A stretch of 38,496 bases of DNA from Nocardia cerradoensis NBRC 101014 (GTDB taxonomy: Bacteria > Actinomycetota > Actinomycetes > Mycobacteriales > Mycobacteriaceae): the NCBI RefSeq assembly GCF_000308535.1, contig NZ_BAFW01000102.1, positions 1-38,496 of the forward strand. The letters run 5' to 3'. Below the pieces are notes generated by a model. The model ran no database searches, was not told the origin of the DNA, and worked only from the letters and a program-made list of their open reading frames with translations. The position numbers were made by a program, and so were the translations under genes. Positions 23,804 to 31,880 of this stretch are shown here, in pieces (the first letter of the stretch is position 1; each line of letters opens with the position of its first letter).

Positions 23804-24910
23804 TCACTCTATCGGTGCCCCGGAGTGGTTGTCGGTGGAAAGAGCCTTTTGCAGTGAGTTGAATACCGTCAATCCCTGCCCGACCATTCCGTTGACCAAT
23901 TCCCCGACGCCGTCGGGTCCGTTGAGGACGGTCAGATTGGCGTTGGACAGGCCGAGCGCGGCCTGTTTGACGATTTCGGGCAGTTGCTCGATCAGCAACT
24001 GGTCCAACGCGATTCGGTTGTTGGAGGCGGCGGCCTCGGCCTGGATGCGGGTGCGGTCGGCTTCGGCCTGGGCGAGTACGCGCACGCGTTCGGCTTCGGC
24101 CTGGGCGGGTTTGACGACCTCGGCCTGCAGTTGCTGTTCGCGCAGTTGTGCTTCTTTGCGGGCGCGTTCGGCCTGGGCGGTGAGCACTTCCTGCAGGGCG
24201 ATGGCTTCGGCGAGGGGACCGGCCTGGCCGGCCTCGGCTTTGGCCTTGTCGATGTCGCGCTGGTATTCGGCCTGCAGAATCGCTGTCTGCCGTTGATATT
24301 CGGCCTGTTTGCGCAGCGATTCCTGTTCGGCTTCGGCGGCGAGCTGGGCGGCGGCGGCCTGGGCGATCTGGGCGTCGCGCTGCACGGCGGCGTTGTGTGG
24401 CGCGGCGAGGGCGGCGATGTAGCCGAGTCCGCCGTCGTCGATGGACTGGATCTGGAACGAGTCGACCCACAGTCCGATGTTGCTCATCTCGACCTTGGAG
24501 GCGACCAGGACCTCGTCGGCGAGTTTCTGGCGTTCGCGGATGATCTCCTCGACGGTCATGGAACCGACGATGGAGCGTAGGTGGCCGGAGAAGATGCGCC
24601 CGGTCAGCACCGACATTTCGCGTTCCTGTTCGGACAGGAATCGCTGCGCGGCGTTGACCACCGACTGGGTGTCGTTGGCGACCTTGAAGGCGATGACCGC
24701 GCGCACGTCGAGCTGGATGGCCTGACGGGTGACGCAGCGTTCCTGGATCTCGGATTCGAACATCGCGAGCGACAGGTAGCTGACCTTGCGGAAGAACGGC
24801 ATCACCCAGGCGCCGTGGCCGGTGATGACGCGGAAGGGGGCGTTGTCCTTGGCGCGGCCGCCGCTGATCAGCATGGCCTCGTCGGGATCGGGCACGTGAT
24901 AGCCCAGCAC
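23804..24910 (-). CDS. SPFH/flotillin-like protein
   Basis: This 368-residue protein has an SPFH/band-7 domain (about residues 20-170; VITGHGAWVMPFFRKVSYLS, then LDVRAVIAFKVAND) followed by a long Ala/Glu/Gln-rich coiled coil (about 175-300) and a helical flotillin-type tail. No N-terminal transmembrane helix is visible, so membrane contact would be through hairpin insertion or partners. Such proteins organise membrane microdomains. GTG 24910 has GGGAG about 7 nt upstream; a longer frame to 24970 overlaps the preceding gene. An NfeD-like gene ends 14 bp before it, the usual partner of bacterial flotillins. Confidence 0.88.
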   Translation of the reverse strand: MLGYHVPDPDEAMLISGGRAKDNAPFRVITGHGAWVMPFFRKVSYLSLAMFESEIQERCVTRQAIQLDVRAVIAFKVANDTQSVVNAAQRFLSEQEREMSVLTGRIFSGHLRSIVGSMTVEEIIRERQKLADEVLVASKVEMSNIGLWVDSFQIQSIDDGGLGYIAALAAPHNAAVQRDAQIAQAAAAQLAAEAEQESLRKQAEYQRQTAILQAEYQRDIDKAKAEAGQAGPLAEAIALQEVLTAQAERARKEAQLREQQLQAEVVKPAQAEAERVRVLAQAEADRTRIQAEAAASNNRIALDQLLIEQLPEIVKQAALGLSNANLTVLNGPDGVGELVNGMVGQGLTVFNSLQKALSTDNHSGAPIE

Positions 24911-24924
24911 TGGTGTCTCCCTTG

Positions 24925-25188
24925 TTATTTCGTTGTCTGCCCACCCGGTGCGAAGTCCAGCGGGATCCACTCGACGACATCGACGATCCGGCCCGGATGC
25001 ACCGCGACCACGAGTACGGTGGTGCCGGCGTCCAAGGGTTCGGTGGATCGCGCGATGTACAGCTCGGTGCCCCCTCTGATCGCGACCAGGACCTCCCCGA
25101 GCATGCCTGCGCCCCGGATCGGCGATGTGAGCCTACCGGTCGAACCGAGTACCGGGTCTTCTATCGCGGGGAACTCCTTGCCGGACAA
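24925..25188 (-). CDS. Small NfeD-like OB-fold protein, partner of the flotillin-like protein
   Basis: The reading frame encodes a compact OB-like domain: GSTGRLTSPIRGAGMLGEVL and ELYIARSTEPLDAGTTVLVV, then HPGRIVDVVEWIPLD, the pattern of the NfeD C-terminal domain. No membrane helices are present. The start is uncertain: TTG 25188 gives 87 residues and keeps the whole fold, while an ATG within GAGMLGE would cut the first strand. A TANNNT box (TACAGT) lies upstream near 25214. Its stop is 14 bp before the flotillin-like start, so they are an operon. It probably binds the flotillin scaffold at the membrane. Confidence 0.7.
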   Translation of the reverse strand: MSGKEFPAIEDPVLGSTGRLTSPIRGAGMLGEVLVAIRGGTELYIARSTEPLDAGTTVLVVAVHPGRIVDVVEWIPLDFAPGGQTTK

Positions 25189-25322
25189 CGAATGAACGGG
25201 ATGGGAACCACTGTAGTGCGGGCGCGCGGGGTGGGGCGCGGGCCACAAGATAACGGCAGGAACGGACGAATCGGGCGCGAAAAGTGGGAGGTTTCGATAT
25301 GGCCTCCCCTGGGAAGCGGGTC

Positions 25323-25351
25323 TGGTCAAGCGATCGGTCACCTGGCAGGCT
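25323..25351 (+). promoter_or_regulatory. Probable leaderless promoter of the MFS gene at 25358
   Basis: TGGTCA (25323-25328) and CAGGCT (25346-25351) are separated by 17 bp, and CAGGCT ends 6 nt before GTG 25358. This supports the GTG as first codon of a leaderless message. Confidence 0.5.
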
Positions 25352-25357
25352 GAAGCG

Positions 25358-26899
25358 GTGACCTCTCCTCCGGATATTCCTGCGGCGACGTCGGATCCCG
25401 CGTCCGACTCACTCGATGCCGCCGTGTTCAAGGTGGCCGGTGTGGTCGTGCTCGGCGCGATCATGTCGATCCTGGACGTGACCGTCGTGACCGTCGCACT
25501 GCCGACGTTCCAGCACGAATTCGACACCAGCTACGCCATCGCGGCCTGGACGATGACCGGCTACACCCTGGCCCTGGCCAGCGTGATCCCGTTGACGGGC
25601 TGGGCCGCCGACCGATTCGGCACCAAACGTCTCTACATCCTGGCCCTGACGTTCTTCATCCTCGGCTCGGTGCTGTGTTCCACGGCCTGGAACATCGAGT
25701 CGCTCATCGCATTCCGCGTCGTGCAGGGCCTCGGCGGCGGCATGCTGATGCCGCTGGGTATGACGATCATGACCCACGCGGCCGGACCGCAGCGGATAGG
25801 CCGCGTGATGGCCGTCCTCGGTGTGCCGATGCTGCTCGGCCCCATCCTGGGGCCGATTCTCGGCGGCTGGCTGATCGGCAGTTTCAGCTGGCACTGGATC
25901 TTCCTGATCAACCTGCCCGTCGGTGTGATCGCGTTGATCCTGGCGGTCGTGGTACTGCCCTCCGACCGGCCCGAACCCTCGGAATCGTTCGACTTCCTCG
26001 GGATGCTGCTCGCGTCACCGGGGTTGGCGCTGTTCCTGTTCGGGGTGTCCTCGATTCCCGAACAGCACACGGTGGCCTCGGCGCGGGTGCTGGTGCCGGC
26101 GGCGATCGGCCTGGTCTTGATGGTGGGTTTCGTCTTCCACGCGCTGCGCACCGAACATCCGCTGATCGATCTGCATCTGTTCCGCAATCGCCAGCTGACC
26201 TTCGCGGTGCTGACCGCGGTGTTCTTCGCGGTGGCGTTCTTCGGTTCCGGTCTGCTGCTGCCCAGCTATCTGCAGCAGGTGCAGGGTAAGTCGACGCTGG
26301 TGACCGGATTGCTCATCGCGCCACAGGGTTTGGGCGCGATGATCACCATGCCGATCGGCGGCAAACTGGTCGACAAGATCGGCCCCGGCAAGGTGGTGAT
26401 GAGCGGTCTGGCCGTCATCGCGGTGAGCATGGTGTTCTTCACCCAGCTCTCGGCCGATACGTCGCTGCCGTTGATGTGTGTGGCGCTGTTCGTGATGGGT
26501 CTGGGCATGGGCTGCACGATGATGCCGACCATGACCGCCGCGATCCAGACGCTGACCCACGCGCAGGTGGCGCGCGGTTCGACCTTGATGAACATCGTCA
26601 ATCAGGCGGCCGGTTCGATCGGTACCGCGATCATGTCGGTGCTGCTGACCAACATGCTGGAGAACCGTCCGCTGGCGCAGGCGGCGATCGGATCGCAGTT
26701 CGATCCGACCATCGCGCAGAAGCTGCCACCCGAACAGCTCGACGCCGGATTCGATCAGGCCGCCACCGCCTACGCGCACACCTACATCGTGGCCCTGGTG
26801 CTGGTTCTGGTGACGCTGATCCCGGCGGCGTTCCTGCCGCGCTCCAAACCGAAACTGCCCCAGGAAGGTATCGATGCGCCGGTGCTGATGGGGCACTGA
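25358..26899 (+). CDS. MFS transporter, DHA2 (EmrB/QacA) family
   Basis: This 513-residue drug:proton antiporter of the 14-helix DHA2 class has motif D1-like LDVTVVTVALPTFQHEF near residue 40, motif A-like GWAADRFGTKRLY near 85, and motif C-like VLGVPMLLGPILGPILGGWL near 150, which marks exporters. It would use the proton gradient to expel a hydrophobic or cationic compound. No adjacent regulator is coded on either side; the neighbour upstream is the NfeD-like gene on the other strand. Two tandem hairpins follow the stop codon. The substrate is unknown. Confidence 0.92.
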   Translation: MTSPPDIPAATSDPASDSLDAAVFKVAGVVVLGAIMSILDVTVVTVALPTFQHEFDTSYAIAAWTMTGYTLALASVIPLTGWAADRFGTKRLYILALTFFILGSVLCSTAWNIESLIAFRVVQGLGGGMLMPLGMTIMTHAAGPQRIGRVMAVLGVPMLLGPILGPILGGWLIGSFSWHWIFLINLPVGVIALILAVVVLPSDRPEPSESFDFLGMLLASPGLALFLFGVSSIPEQHTVASARVLVPAAIGLVLMVGFVFHALRTEHPLIDLHLFRNRQLTFAVLTAVFFAVAFFGSGLLLPSYLQQVQGKSTLVTGLLIAPQGLGAMITMPIGGKLVDKIGPGKVVMSGLAVIAVSMVFFTQLSADTSLPLMCVALFVMGLGMGCTMMPTMTAAIQTLTHAQVARGSTLMNIVNQAAGSIGTAIMSVLLTNMLENRPLAQAAIGSQFDPTIAQKLPPEQLDAGFDQAATAYAHTYIVALVLVLVTLIPAAFLPRSKPKLPQEGIDAPVLMGH

Positions 26900-26904
26900 C
26901 CGCC

Positions 26905-26943
26905 GAGGGCCGAGCCCTCATCGATCCCGAGGGCCGAGCCCTC
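26905..26943. terminator. Tandem duplicate hairpins after the MFS gene
   Basis: Two identical 15-bp hairpins GAGGGC-CGA-GCCCTC stand at 26905-26919 and 26929-26943, as part of a 24-bp tandem unit. They begin 6 bp after the MFS stop. They lack a T-run, so they may stop transcription in the high-GC manner or protect the 3' end. The duplication is recent by its perfect identity. Confidence 0.6.
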
Positions 26944-27143
26944 GCTCATCGACCGCGATCGTGCATCGACTGCACGGACGCACCGCATGCCGTCCGGGCG
27001 TGGCCGTCGGGTCCGCCCGGGCGGCATGCGGCATTCCGGCGCCCGGCACCCGAGGCCCCGCTCCGGTCGCTGCTTAATTGCTGCCAACGTTCCGGTGACA
27101 GTTGGATCACTTTGGATGAACCCGTGGCGATTCGAGTTGTACT

Positions 27144-27162
27144 TTTGAATTCCCAGTTCAAA
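27144..27162. promoter_or_regulatory. AT-rich dyad upstream of the unknown two-gene unit
   Basis: TTTGAA and TTCAAA arms are separated by 7 bp and lie 35 bp before ATG 27197, in an otherwise featureless 250-bp stretch (26944-27196). It is the most AT-rich point there and may be part of the promoter or an operator. Confidence 0.35.
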
Positions 27163-27196
27163 TGCACTGACGAGCGGGTGAACGAAAGGGGCGGTC

Positions 27197-27577
27197 ATGC
27201 CGTTGCGCAAGAGTTTGCTGGGATCGCGAACCGGGTCGGTGCCTTCGAAAACCGTCACGACCGTTCGCGCATCACTGACCCCGGAAGCGTTGACCACCGG
27301 CGGCCTGCTGCTCACCGCCGCCGGGCTCGCCCTGCTCGGTCCCCTGCTCGCGGCGATGCTGATCCGGGCCAGTGGCGCGGGCCGCACCGACGCCGCGGCG
27401 ACGACACCGCTGGTGCTGGCGATGCTCGCCGTGATCGTCGCTGTGGCGAGCGGTTTCGCCCTGTTCGTCTCGGCGTGGCGGCGGGCCCACACCCCGGCGC
27501 CCGGACGCGTGCACCGGGTCTCGCCGGTGCGGGCCGAATCGGTGCGCTCCGAACTCGACAGCGGCGGTGGGCTATGA
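27197..27577 (+). CDS. Small membrane protein of unknown function
   Basis: This 126-residue protein has a basic N-terminus, two hydrophobic helices (about residues 34-56 and 70-92) joined by a short polar loop rich in Ala/Thr, and an arginine-rich C-terminal tail (about 95-126). I recognise no family. ATG 27197 is preceded by AAAGGGG about 6 nt upstream. The stop overlaps the start of the next gene (ATGA), so the two proteins are probably made in a fixed ratio and may work together. Confidence 0.7.
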   Translation: MPLRKSLLGSRTGSVPSKTVTTVRASLTPEALTTGGLLLTAAGLALLGPLLAAMLIRASGAGRTDAAATTPLVLAMLAVIVAVASGFALFVSAWRRAHTPAPGRVHRVSPVRAESVRSELDSGGGL

Positions 27578-28161
27578 GTATCGCCGATATCGAACGGGTG
27601 CGGCCCGAGCGGCTGCGGTGCCGGCAATTGCGGATGCTGGCCGTGGTCACCAACGAATCCGGTTGCCGCGACGCGACTCAGGTGCTGCTGGAACGGGCGT
27701 ATCGCCGCTGGTCGGGTCGCCCGGACTGTGATCACTTCCCGCCCGTGCAGCGCTGGCGGGCGATCGAGCCGGGGTATCTGGACGGGGCGGAGTTGCTGCC
27801 GGGCTCGCTGATCGGCGCGGCGGCGGCAGGGCATCGTCCGCGTATTCGCGATCTGTCGCTCGGGGTGCAGGCCGCGCTCGTGCTGCATTCGGGATGTCCG
27901 GCGCACGTCGAGGAGACGGTGCTGCCGGGCGCGGGCCGCGGGGCGCTCGCGCAGGGGTCGCGGCGTGGTCTGTTCATCTCCGTCTACGGGCTGCCCGAGG
28001 ACGATATGACACTGGCCGAAAGCGTGCTGGCCGGATATGCCGGGCTGGGCGCGCTGACGGTGGTGGAACGGTTTTCCCGGTGGCTCCCCGACAAGGCCTC
28101 GCATCCGACGGTATCGGTCCCCGCGCGCGCTGCGAGGACCGATCCGCGTGCCGTGGCGTGA
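27574..28161 (+). CDS. Conserved-looking protein of unknown function coupled to a small membrane protein
   Basis: This 195-residue soluble protein starts MSIADIERVRPERLRCRQLR. It is rich in Arg and Leu, has no transmembrane segment or signal peptide, and carries four cysteines spread through the chain (near residues 15, 30, 50 and 107), too far apart for a clear metal site. I cannot assign a family. The frame has normal high-GC third-position bias, and the ATG overlaps the stop of the preceding membrane-protein gene, so it is very likely real. It ends 6 bp from the convergent MFS gene. A role linked to its membrane partner is inference. Confidence 0.7.
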   Translation: MSIADIERVRPERLRCRQLRMLAVVTNESGCRDATQVLLERAYRRWSGRPDCDHFPPVQRWRAIEPGYLDGAELLPGSLIGAAAAGHRPRIRDLSLGVQAALVLHSGCPAHVEETVLPGAGRGALAQGSRRGLFISVYGLPEDDMTLAESVLAGYAGLGALTVVERFSRWLPDKASHPTVSVPARAARTDPRAVA

Positions 28162-28167
28162 ACCGCC

Positions 28168-29649
28168 TCAGCTCGCCTGCGCCGGTTCGGGGTGCGGAGC
28201 CGGCTGTGGGGCGCGGTGGCGCAGCAGCACCAGGCCCAGCAGCGCGGCCGCGAGACTGAAACCGGCGCTGATCCACGCCCCGTAGGACATGGCGGTGGTG
28301 AACGCCGACTTCGCCGGTTCGCCGAAGCCGAGAGCGAACGCGTTGCCGATGTTCTCCCGCGCCGCGGCAGGGACGTCGGCCGGCATGTGCGAGGTGAACA
28401 CGCCCGCGAGCACACTGCCCAGCACCGCGATGCTGACCGCCATACCCACCTGCTGGATCGTGTCGTTCATCGCCGAGCCGACACCGGCGTGCTCGAGCGG
28501 GATCGCGCTCATGATGGCGGCGTAGGCGGCGGGTCCGGCCAGGCCGCCTCCGACGCCCATCACCAGCATCGAGGTGAGCACCCACGCGTAGCTGTCGGCG
28601 TTGGCGAGGACGACGAACGCGCCGGCCATCACCGCCAAGCCCGCGACGATGAGGGTCTTGTTGCTCAGCTTCTTGCCCAGGGTGGCGCCCAGCCCGTTGC
28701 ACACCGTCGCGGCCACGGCGTAGGGCAGCAGCGCCAGCCCGGCTTTCATCGGACCGTATCCGAGGACGAACTGCAGGTACTGGGTGAGCATCAGCATCAC
28801 CGCGCCCATGCCGAACACCATCAGCAGCAGCGTCAGGCAGGTGCCGGTGAAGTCGCGATTGCGGAACACCGCCAGCGGCAGCATCGGATGCGGCGAGCGG
28901 TACTCCCAGTAGGTGAATCCGGCCGCGGCCACCACCGCGAGGGCGATGACGGGGATATTCCATTCGCGTTCGATGATCACGTAGACGGTCGCGGTGAGCG
29001 CCGCGATCGACAGCAGCACGCCGACGAGGTCGACCGGTCGTTGCTGTCCGTAGGTTTCGGGCATCAGCACCACCGCGGCGATGATGGCGCCGATCGCGAC
29101 GGGGATGTTGAGCAGGAAGACCGACCCCCACCAGAAGTGCTGCAGCAGAAAGCCGCCCAGGGTGGGGCCGAGCACGATGCCGACCATCGATACCGTCGAC
29201 CAGCCGGCCATCGCCTTGCGGCGTTCGTCCTCCTCGAAGGTCGTCATCAGGATCGACAGGGTCGAGGGCATGAGCAGCGATCCGCCCACCCCCATCGCGG
29301 CGCGGGCGGCGATCACCTGCCACGGTTCGCTGGCCAGCACCGCCAGCAGTGACGCCGCGCCGAACACCGCGAGTCCGGTGATGAGCATGCGGCGGCGGCC
29401 GAACCGGTCGGACAGGCTGCCGGCGGTGAGCAGGAGTCCGGCGAAGACCAGGACGTAGGCGTCGAGGATCCACTGAATGTCGGAGGGGCTCGCGCCCAGT
29501 TCCCGGATCAGTGACGGAATGGCCAGGTTGAGGACGGTGCCGTCGATCATCAGCACCAGCAGGGACAGGCAGAGCACACCCAGGATCCACCAGCGGCGGG
29601 GATCGCGCGAGGGCGTCTCGGCGGGATCTCGTACAGTGTTCGATTCCAC
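28168..29649 (-). CDS. MFS transporter, DHA2 (EmrB/QacA) family
   Basis: This 493-residue 14-helix antiporter has LMIDGTVLNLAIPSLIREL near residue 35, motif A SLSDRFGRRRMLI near 80, and the exporter motif C stretch SMVGIVLGPTLGGFLL near 155. The start is GTG 29649; a TATCGT box (29661-29666) ends 11 nt before it. It is divergent from the TetR gene at 29703 with 53 bp between starts, and the first operator of the array lies inside codons 3-7. This is the standard layout of an inducible drug-efflux pump. The inducer and substrate are not known. Confidence 0.94.
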   Translation of the reverse strand: MESNTVRDPAETPSRDPRRWWILGVLCLSLLVLMIDGTVLNLAIPSLIRELGASPSDIQWILDAYVLVFAGLLLTAGSLSDRFGRRRMLITGLAVFGAASLLAVLASEPWQVIAARAAMGVGGSLLMPSTLSILMTTFEEDERRKAMAGWSTVSMVGIVLGPTLGGFLLQHFWWGSVFLLNIPVAIGAIIAAVVLMPETYGQQRPVDLVGVLLSIAALTATVYVIIEREWNIPVIALAVVAAAGFTYWEYRSPHPMLPLAVFRNRDFTGTCLTLLLMVFGMGAVMLMLTQYLQFVLGYGPMKAGLALLPYAVAATVCNGLGATLGKKLSNKTLIVAGLAVMAGAFVVLANADSYAWVLTSMLVMGVGGGLAGPAAYAAIMSAIPLEHAGVGSAMNDTIQQVGMAVSIAVLGSVLAGVFTSHMPADVPAAARENIGNAFALGFGEPAKSAFTTAMSYGAWISAGFSLAAALLGLVLLRHRAPQPAPHPEPAQAS

Positions 29650-29684
29650 TCGAGCAGCGTACGATAAACTCGAACAGTGTGCGA
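29629..29684. promoter_or_regulatory. Array of three operators between the MFS exporter and its TetR regulator
   Basis: Two sites fit TCGnACAnTGTnCGA perfectly: TCGTACAGTGTTCGA (29629-29643) and TCGAACAGTGTGCGA (29670-29684). Between them TCGAGCAGCGTACGA (29650-29664) keeps the outer arms. The sites start 21 and 20 bp apart, two helical turns, so bound dimers would sit on the same DNA face. The middle site overlaps the MFS -10 box, and the last one precedes the TetR -10 box. Confidence 0.75.
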
Positions 29685-29690
29685 GGCAAT

Positions 29691-29696
29691 TACAGT
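29691..29696 (+). promoter_or_regulatory. -10 box of a probable leaderless promoter for the TetR gene at 29703
   Basis: TACAGT matches TANNNT and ends 6 nt before GTG 29703. No ribosome-binding site is visible, which favours this GTG over the one at 29679. Confidence 0.5.
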
Positions 29697-29702
29697 GGTG
29701 CC

Positions 29703-30488
29703 GTGACCAAACCGTTCAGCTCGGTGTGGACGCGGCAGGCCCGTCCGCCCAGGAGGTCGGGGCTGACCCGCGATCAGATCGTGGCGGCCACTGTGGAACT
29801 GCTCGACGCCGACGGCCTCGACGCGCTGAGCATGCGCAAACTCGGCGCGCGCCTCAACGCCGGCGCGACCAGCCTCTACTGGTACGTGGCCAACAAGGAC
29901 GAGCTCCTGGAATTGGCGCTCGACGAGGTGTGGGGGCTGGTCGAGACACCCGATCCCGACCATGCGAACTGGCGGGAGGTGTTCACCACCTTCGCCTACA
30001 GCCTGCGCGCCACCATCCGATCGCATCCGTGGGCGGCGAGCCTGCTGGGACAGCTGCCCAGCGTCGGCCCGCACGCCTTCGCGCTCACCGACCGGTTGCG
30101 CCGCACCTGCCTGCGGGCCGGATTCGCCGGCACCGACGTCTACCTTGCCACCGCCCTGGTGATGAGTTTCATTCTGGGACAGGTGATTCCGGAACTGACC
30201 TACCGCAAGGCCGTCGGCGGCGAAGTCGACCACCAATCGGTGCTCGCCTCGATGGACCAGCTGGCCGCGGACTATCCGCAACTGCGCGCCGATTACCGCG
30301 ACGCGCTACCGCAGGATCCGGAGGTGGCGCGGGCGCTGGCGTTCGACTTCGGGCTGGTCTGCGTCCTGGACGGGATGGCCGCGCGCCTGGGTGAGCCGCC
30401 CACGGCCGATCTGGGCCGCCCCGGTGCGGCACCGCAGGAGGAGCCGGAGGCGCCGCCGCGGCCCGGAATTCAGCGGCGCACCCGGTAA
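29703..30488 (+). CDS. TetR family repressor with tetracycline-repressor-type C-terminal domain
   Basis: This 261-residue repressor has a helix-turn-helix near residues 25-65 (IVAATVELLDADGLDALSMR, then LGARLNAGATSLYWYVANKD). The long C-terminal domain is of the TetR_C class that binds drugs. A Pro/Glu-rich tail (about 230-261) follows. It is divergent from the MFS exporter and should control it and itself through the three-site operator array. The last 19 bp overlap the convergent end of the dihydrofolate-reductase-like gene. GTG 29703 is chosen on the -10 spacing; GTG 29679 would add eight residues. Confidence 0.92.
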   Translation: MTKPFSSVWTRQARPPRRSGLTRDQIVAATVELLDADGLDALSMRKLGARLNAGATSLYWYVANKDELLELALDEVWGLVETPDPDHANWREVFTTFAYSLRATIRSHPWAASLLGQLPSVGPHAFALTDRLRRTCLRAGFAGTDVYLATALVMSFILGQVIPELTYRKAVGGEVDHQSVLASMDQLAADYPQLRADYRDALPQDPEVARALAFDFGLVCVLDGMAARLGEPPTADLGRPGAAPQEEPEAPPRPGIQRRTR

Positions 30489-31069
30489 CGCAGGTGAGTG
30501 ACCCGGCTGCCCGCCAGGACAACCGGATCCTCCAGCAGATGCGGTGCGGCGCCGAGATGATCGAACATCGGTGTGCCGCCGCCGAGCAGCACCGGCACCA
30601 GATCGATCCAGATCTCGTCGAGCAGCCCGGCCTCGAGCGCCTGGCGGGCCATCGTGCCACCGTTGACGCCCACCGCCCGGTCGCCGGCGATCACGGCCGC
30701 GCGCTCGATCGCGGCCTCGATCCCGTCGGTGACGAAGGTGAACGGCGCCCCGGGATGCGAGTCGATCCACTGCTGCGGAATGCGGTGGGTGACAACGACT
30801 ATCGGCCGGTCGAACGGGTGGATCCCACCCCAGCCGTCGGTGAGGTCGAACAGCCGGCGCCCGACCACGAACACACCCACCGCGTCGAGATAGGCCGCGA
30901 CATGGTCGTGGTCGGCCTCGGTCATCGAGAACCGTACCTCCGGATGGGTACTCGGGTAGGCGCGGTCACCGGCCTCGTACCAGGCGAACAGATGCTCGAA
31001 TCCGGATTCCTCCGGCCCGGCGATATATCCGTCGAGCGACATACTCGCCCCGCACACCACTGTCGCCAT
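30470..31069 (-). CDS. Dihydrofolate reductase/RibD C-terminal-fold protein
   Basis: This 199-residue protein has the fold shared by dihydrofolate reductase and the RibD reductase domain: CGASMSLDGYIAGP at the N-terminus, FVVGRRLFDLTDGW near residue 65, VVVTHR near 90, VNGGTMARQALEAGLLDEIW near 135-155, and a VPVLLGGGTPMF end. These proteins (often called YyaP/YwjB-like) probably use NADPH, but their substrates are rarely known. ATG 31069 has AAGGAG 7 nt upstream, so the longer frame to 31102 is not used. It is monocistronic; the TetR gene at 31156 lies upstream on the same strand and may control it. Confidence 0.88.
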   Translation of the reverse strand: MATVVCGASMSLDGYIAGPEESGFEHLFAWYEAGDRAYPSTHPEVRFSMTEADHDHVAAYLDAVGVFVVGRRLFDLTDGWGGIHPFDRPIVVVTHRIPQQWIDSHPGAPFTFVTDGIEAAIERAAVIAGDRAVGVNGGTMARQALEAGLLDEIWIDLVPVLLGGGTPMFDHLGAAPHLLEDPVVLAGSRVTHLRYRVRR

Positions 31070-31155
31070 CTCGTCGCTCCTTCGACTCTCCTGCACGGAC
31101 ATTCACGGAGACAGACGAGGGCCGCGGCCGGAATTCATCGGCGCGGGGCCGCAAC

Positions 31156-31782
31156 TCAGTCGCGATACATCGACCGGTACGCCCCGATCACCGCGACCAG
31201 ATGGTCCACCACCTGATCGCGGTCGGCGCGCAGCGAGCCGTTGAGCCAGGCCGCGAACAGTCCGGCATTGCCCGAGGCCATGGTGACCGCCGCCATCCGC
31301 CGCCGCATCGGATCGTCGATATCGGTGAACAGATGATCCTGGATCAGCCGGGTGAACGTCGGCATCACCGCGATCGTGGTCTGGCCCAAACCGGTGCTCG
31401 AATACGGTTCGACCAGAAACAGCCGCGATTTGCGGGGATCGGCGAGCACCTTGTCGACCAGCACCCTGGCCAGTTCGCGGTCGCGGTCGGGATCGGCGGC
31501 CGCGGCGAAGGAGGTCATCGGTTCCCGGAAGTCGTCGGCGACCTGCCGGTAGAGCACGTCCAGCAGATCGTCGCGGCCGGTGAAACTTTCGTAGAAGTAG
31601 CGGTCGGTGAGCCCCGCGCGCCGGCACACCGCGCGCATGGTCACCGCGCCCGCCCCGGCCTCACCGATCAGGTCCAACGCGGCCTCCAGCAACGCGGTCC
31701 GGCGCGCCTCGCGGCGCTCGGTGAGCGTGGTACCACCCCAGATGCGGGTGTCGTTGTCGGCGGAGTCCTGACCTGTTCGCAC
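31156..31782 (-). CDS. TetR family transcriptional regulator
   Basis: This 208-residue regulator has a helix-turn-helix at about residues 25-70 (ALLEAALDLIGEAGAGAVTM, then CRRAGLTDRYFYESFTGRDD) and a C-terminal ligand domain of unassigned type. GTG 31782 lies 7 nt after TAGGCT, a leaderless pattern. The dihydrofolate-reductase-like gene follows 86 bp downstream on the same strand with its own ribosome-binding site. No clear operator dyad was found in 31783-31880. Target unknown. Confidence 0.9.
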   Translation of the reverse strand: MRTGQDSADNDTRIWGGTTLTERREARRTALLEAALDLIGEAGAGAVTMRAVCRRAGLTDRYFYESFTGRDDLLDVLYRQVADDFREPMTSFAAAADPDRDRELARVLVDKVLADPRKSRLFLVEPYSSTGLGQTTIAVMPTFTRLIQDHLFTDIDDPMRRRMAAVTMASGNAGLFAAWLNGSLRADRDQVVDHLVAVIGAYRSMYRD

Positions 31783-31789
31783 GGTCCCG

Positions 31790-31795
31790 AGCCTA
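31790..31795 (-). promoter_or_regulatory. -10 box of a probable leaderless promoter for the TetR gene at 31156-31782
   Basis: TAGGCT on the minus strand matches TANNNT and is 7 nt from GTG 31782. No ribosome-binding site lies between. Confidence 0.45.
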
Positions 31796-31880
31796 ACGGT
31801 TCAGAGCCCGGAGGCGGCAGCGCAGCGTTACCACGCAGGGCTCACCGTTGGGCTCGATCGACACAGCCTGACGGGTGGGT

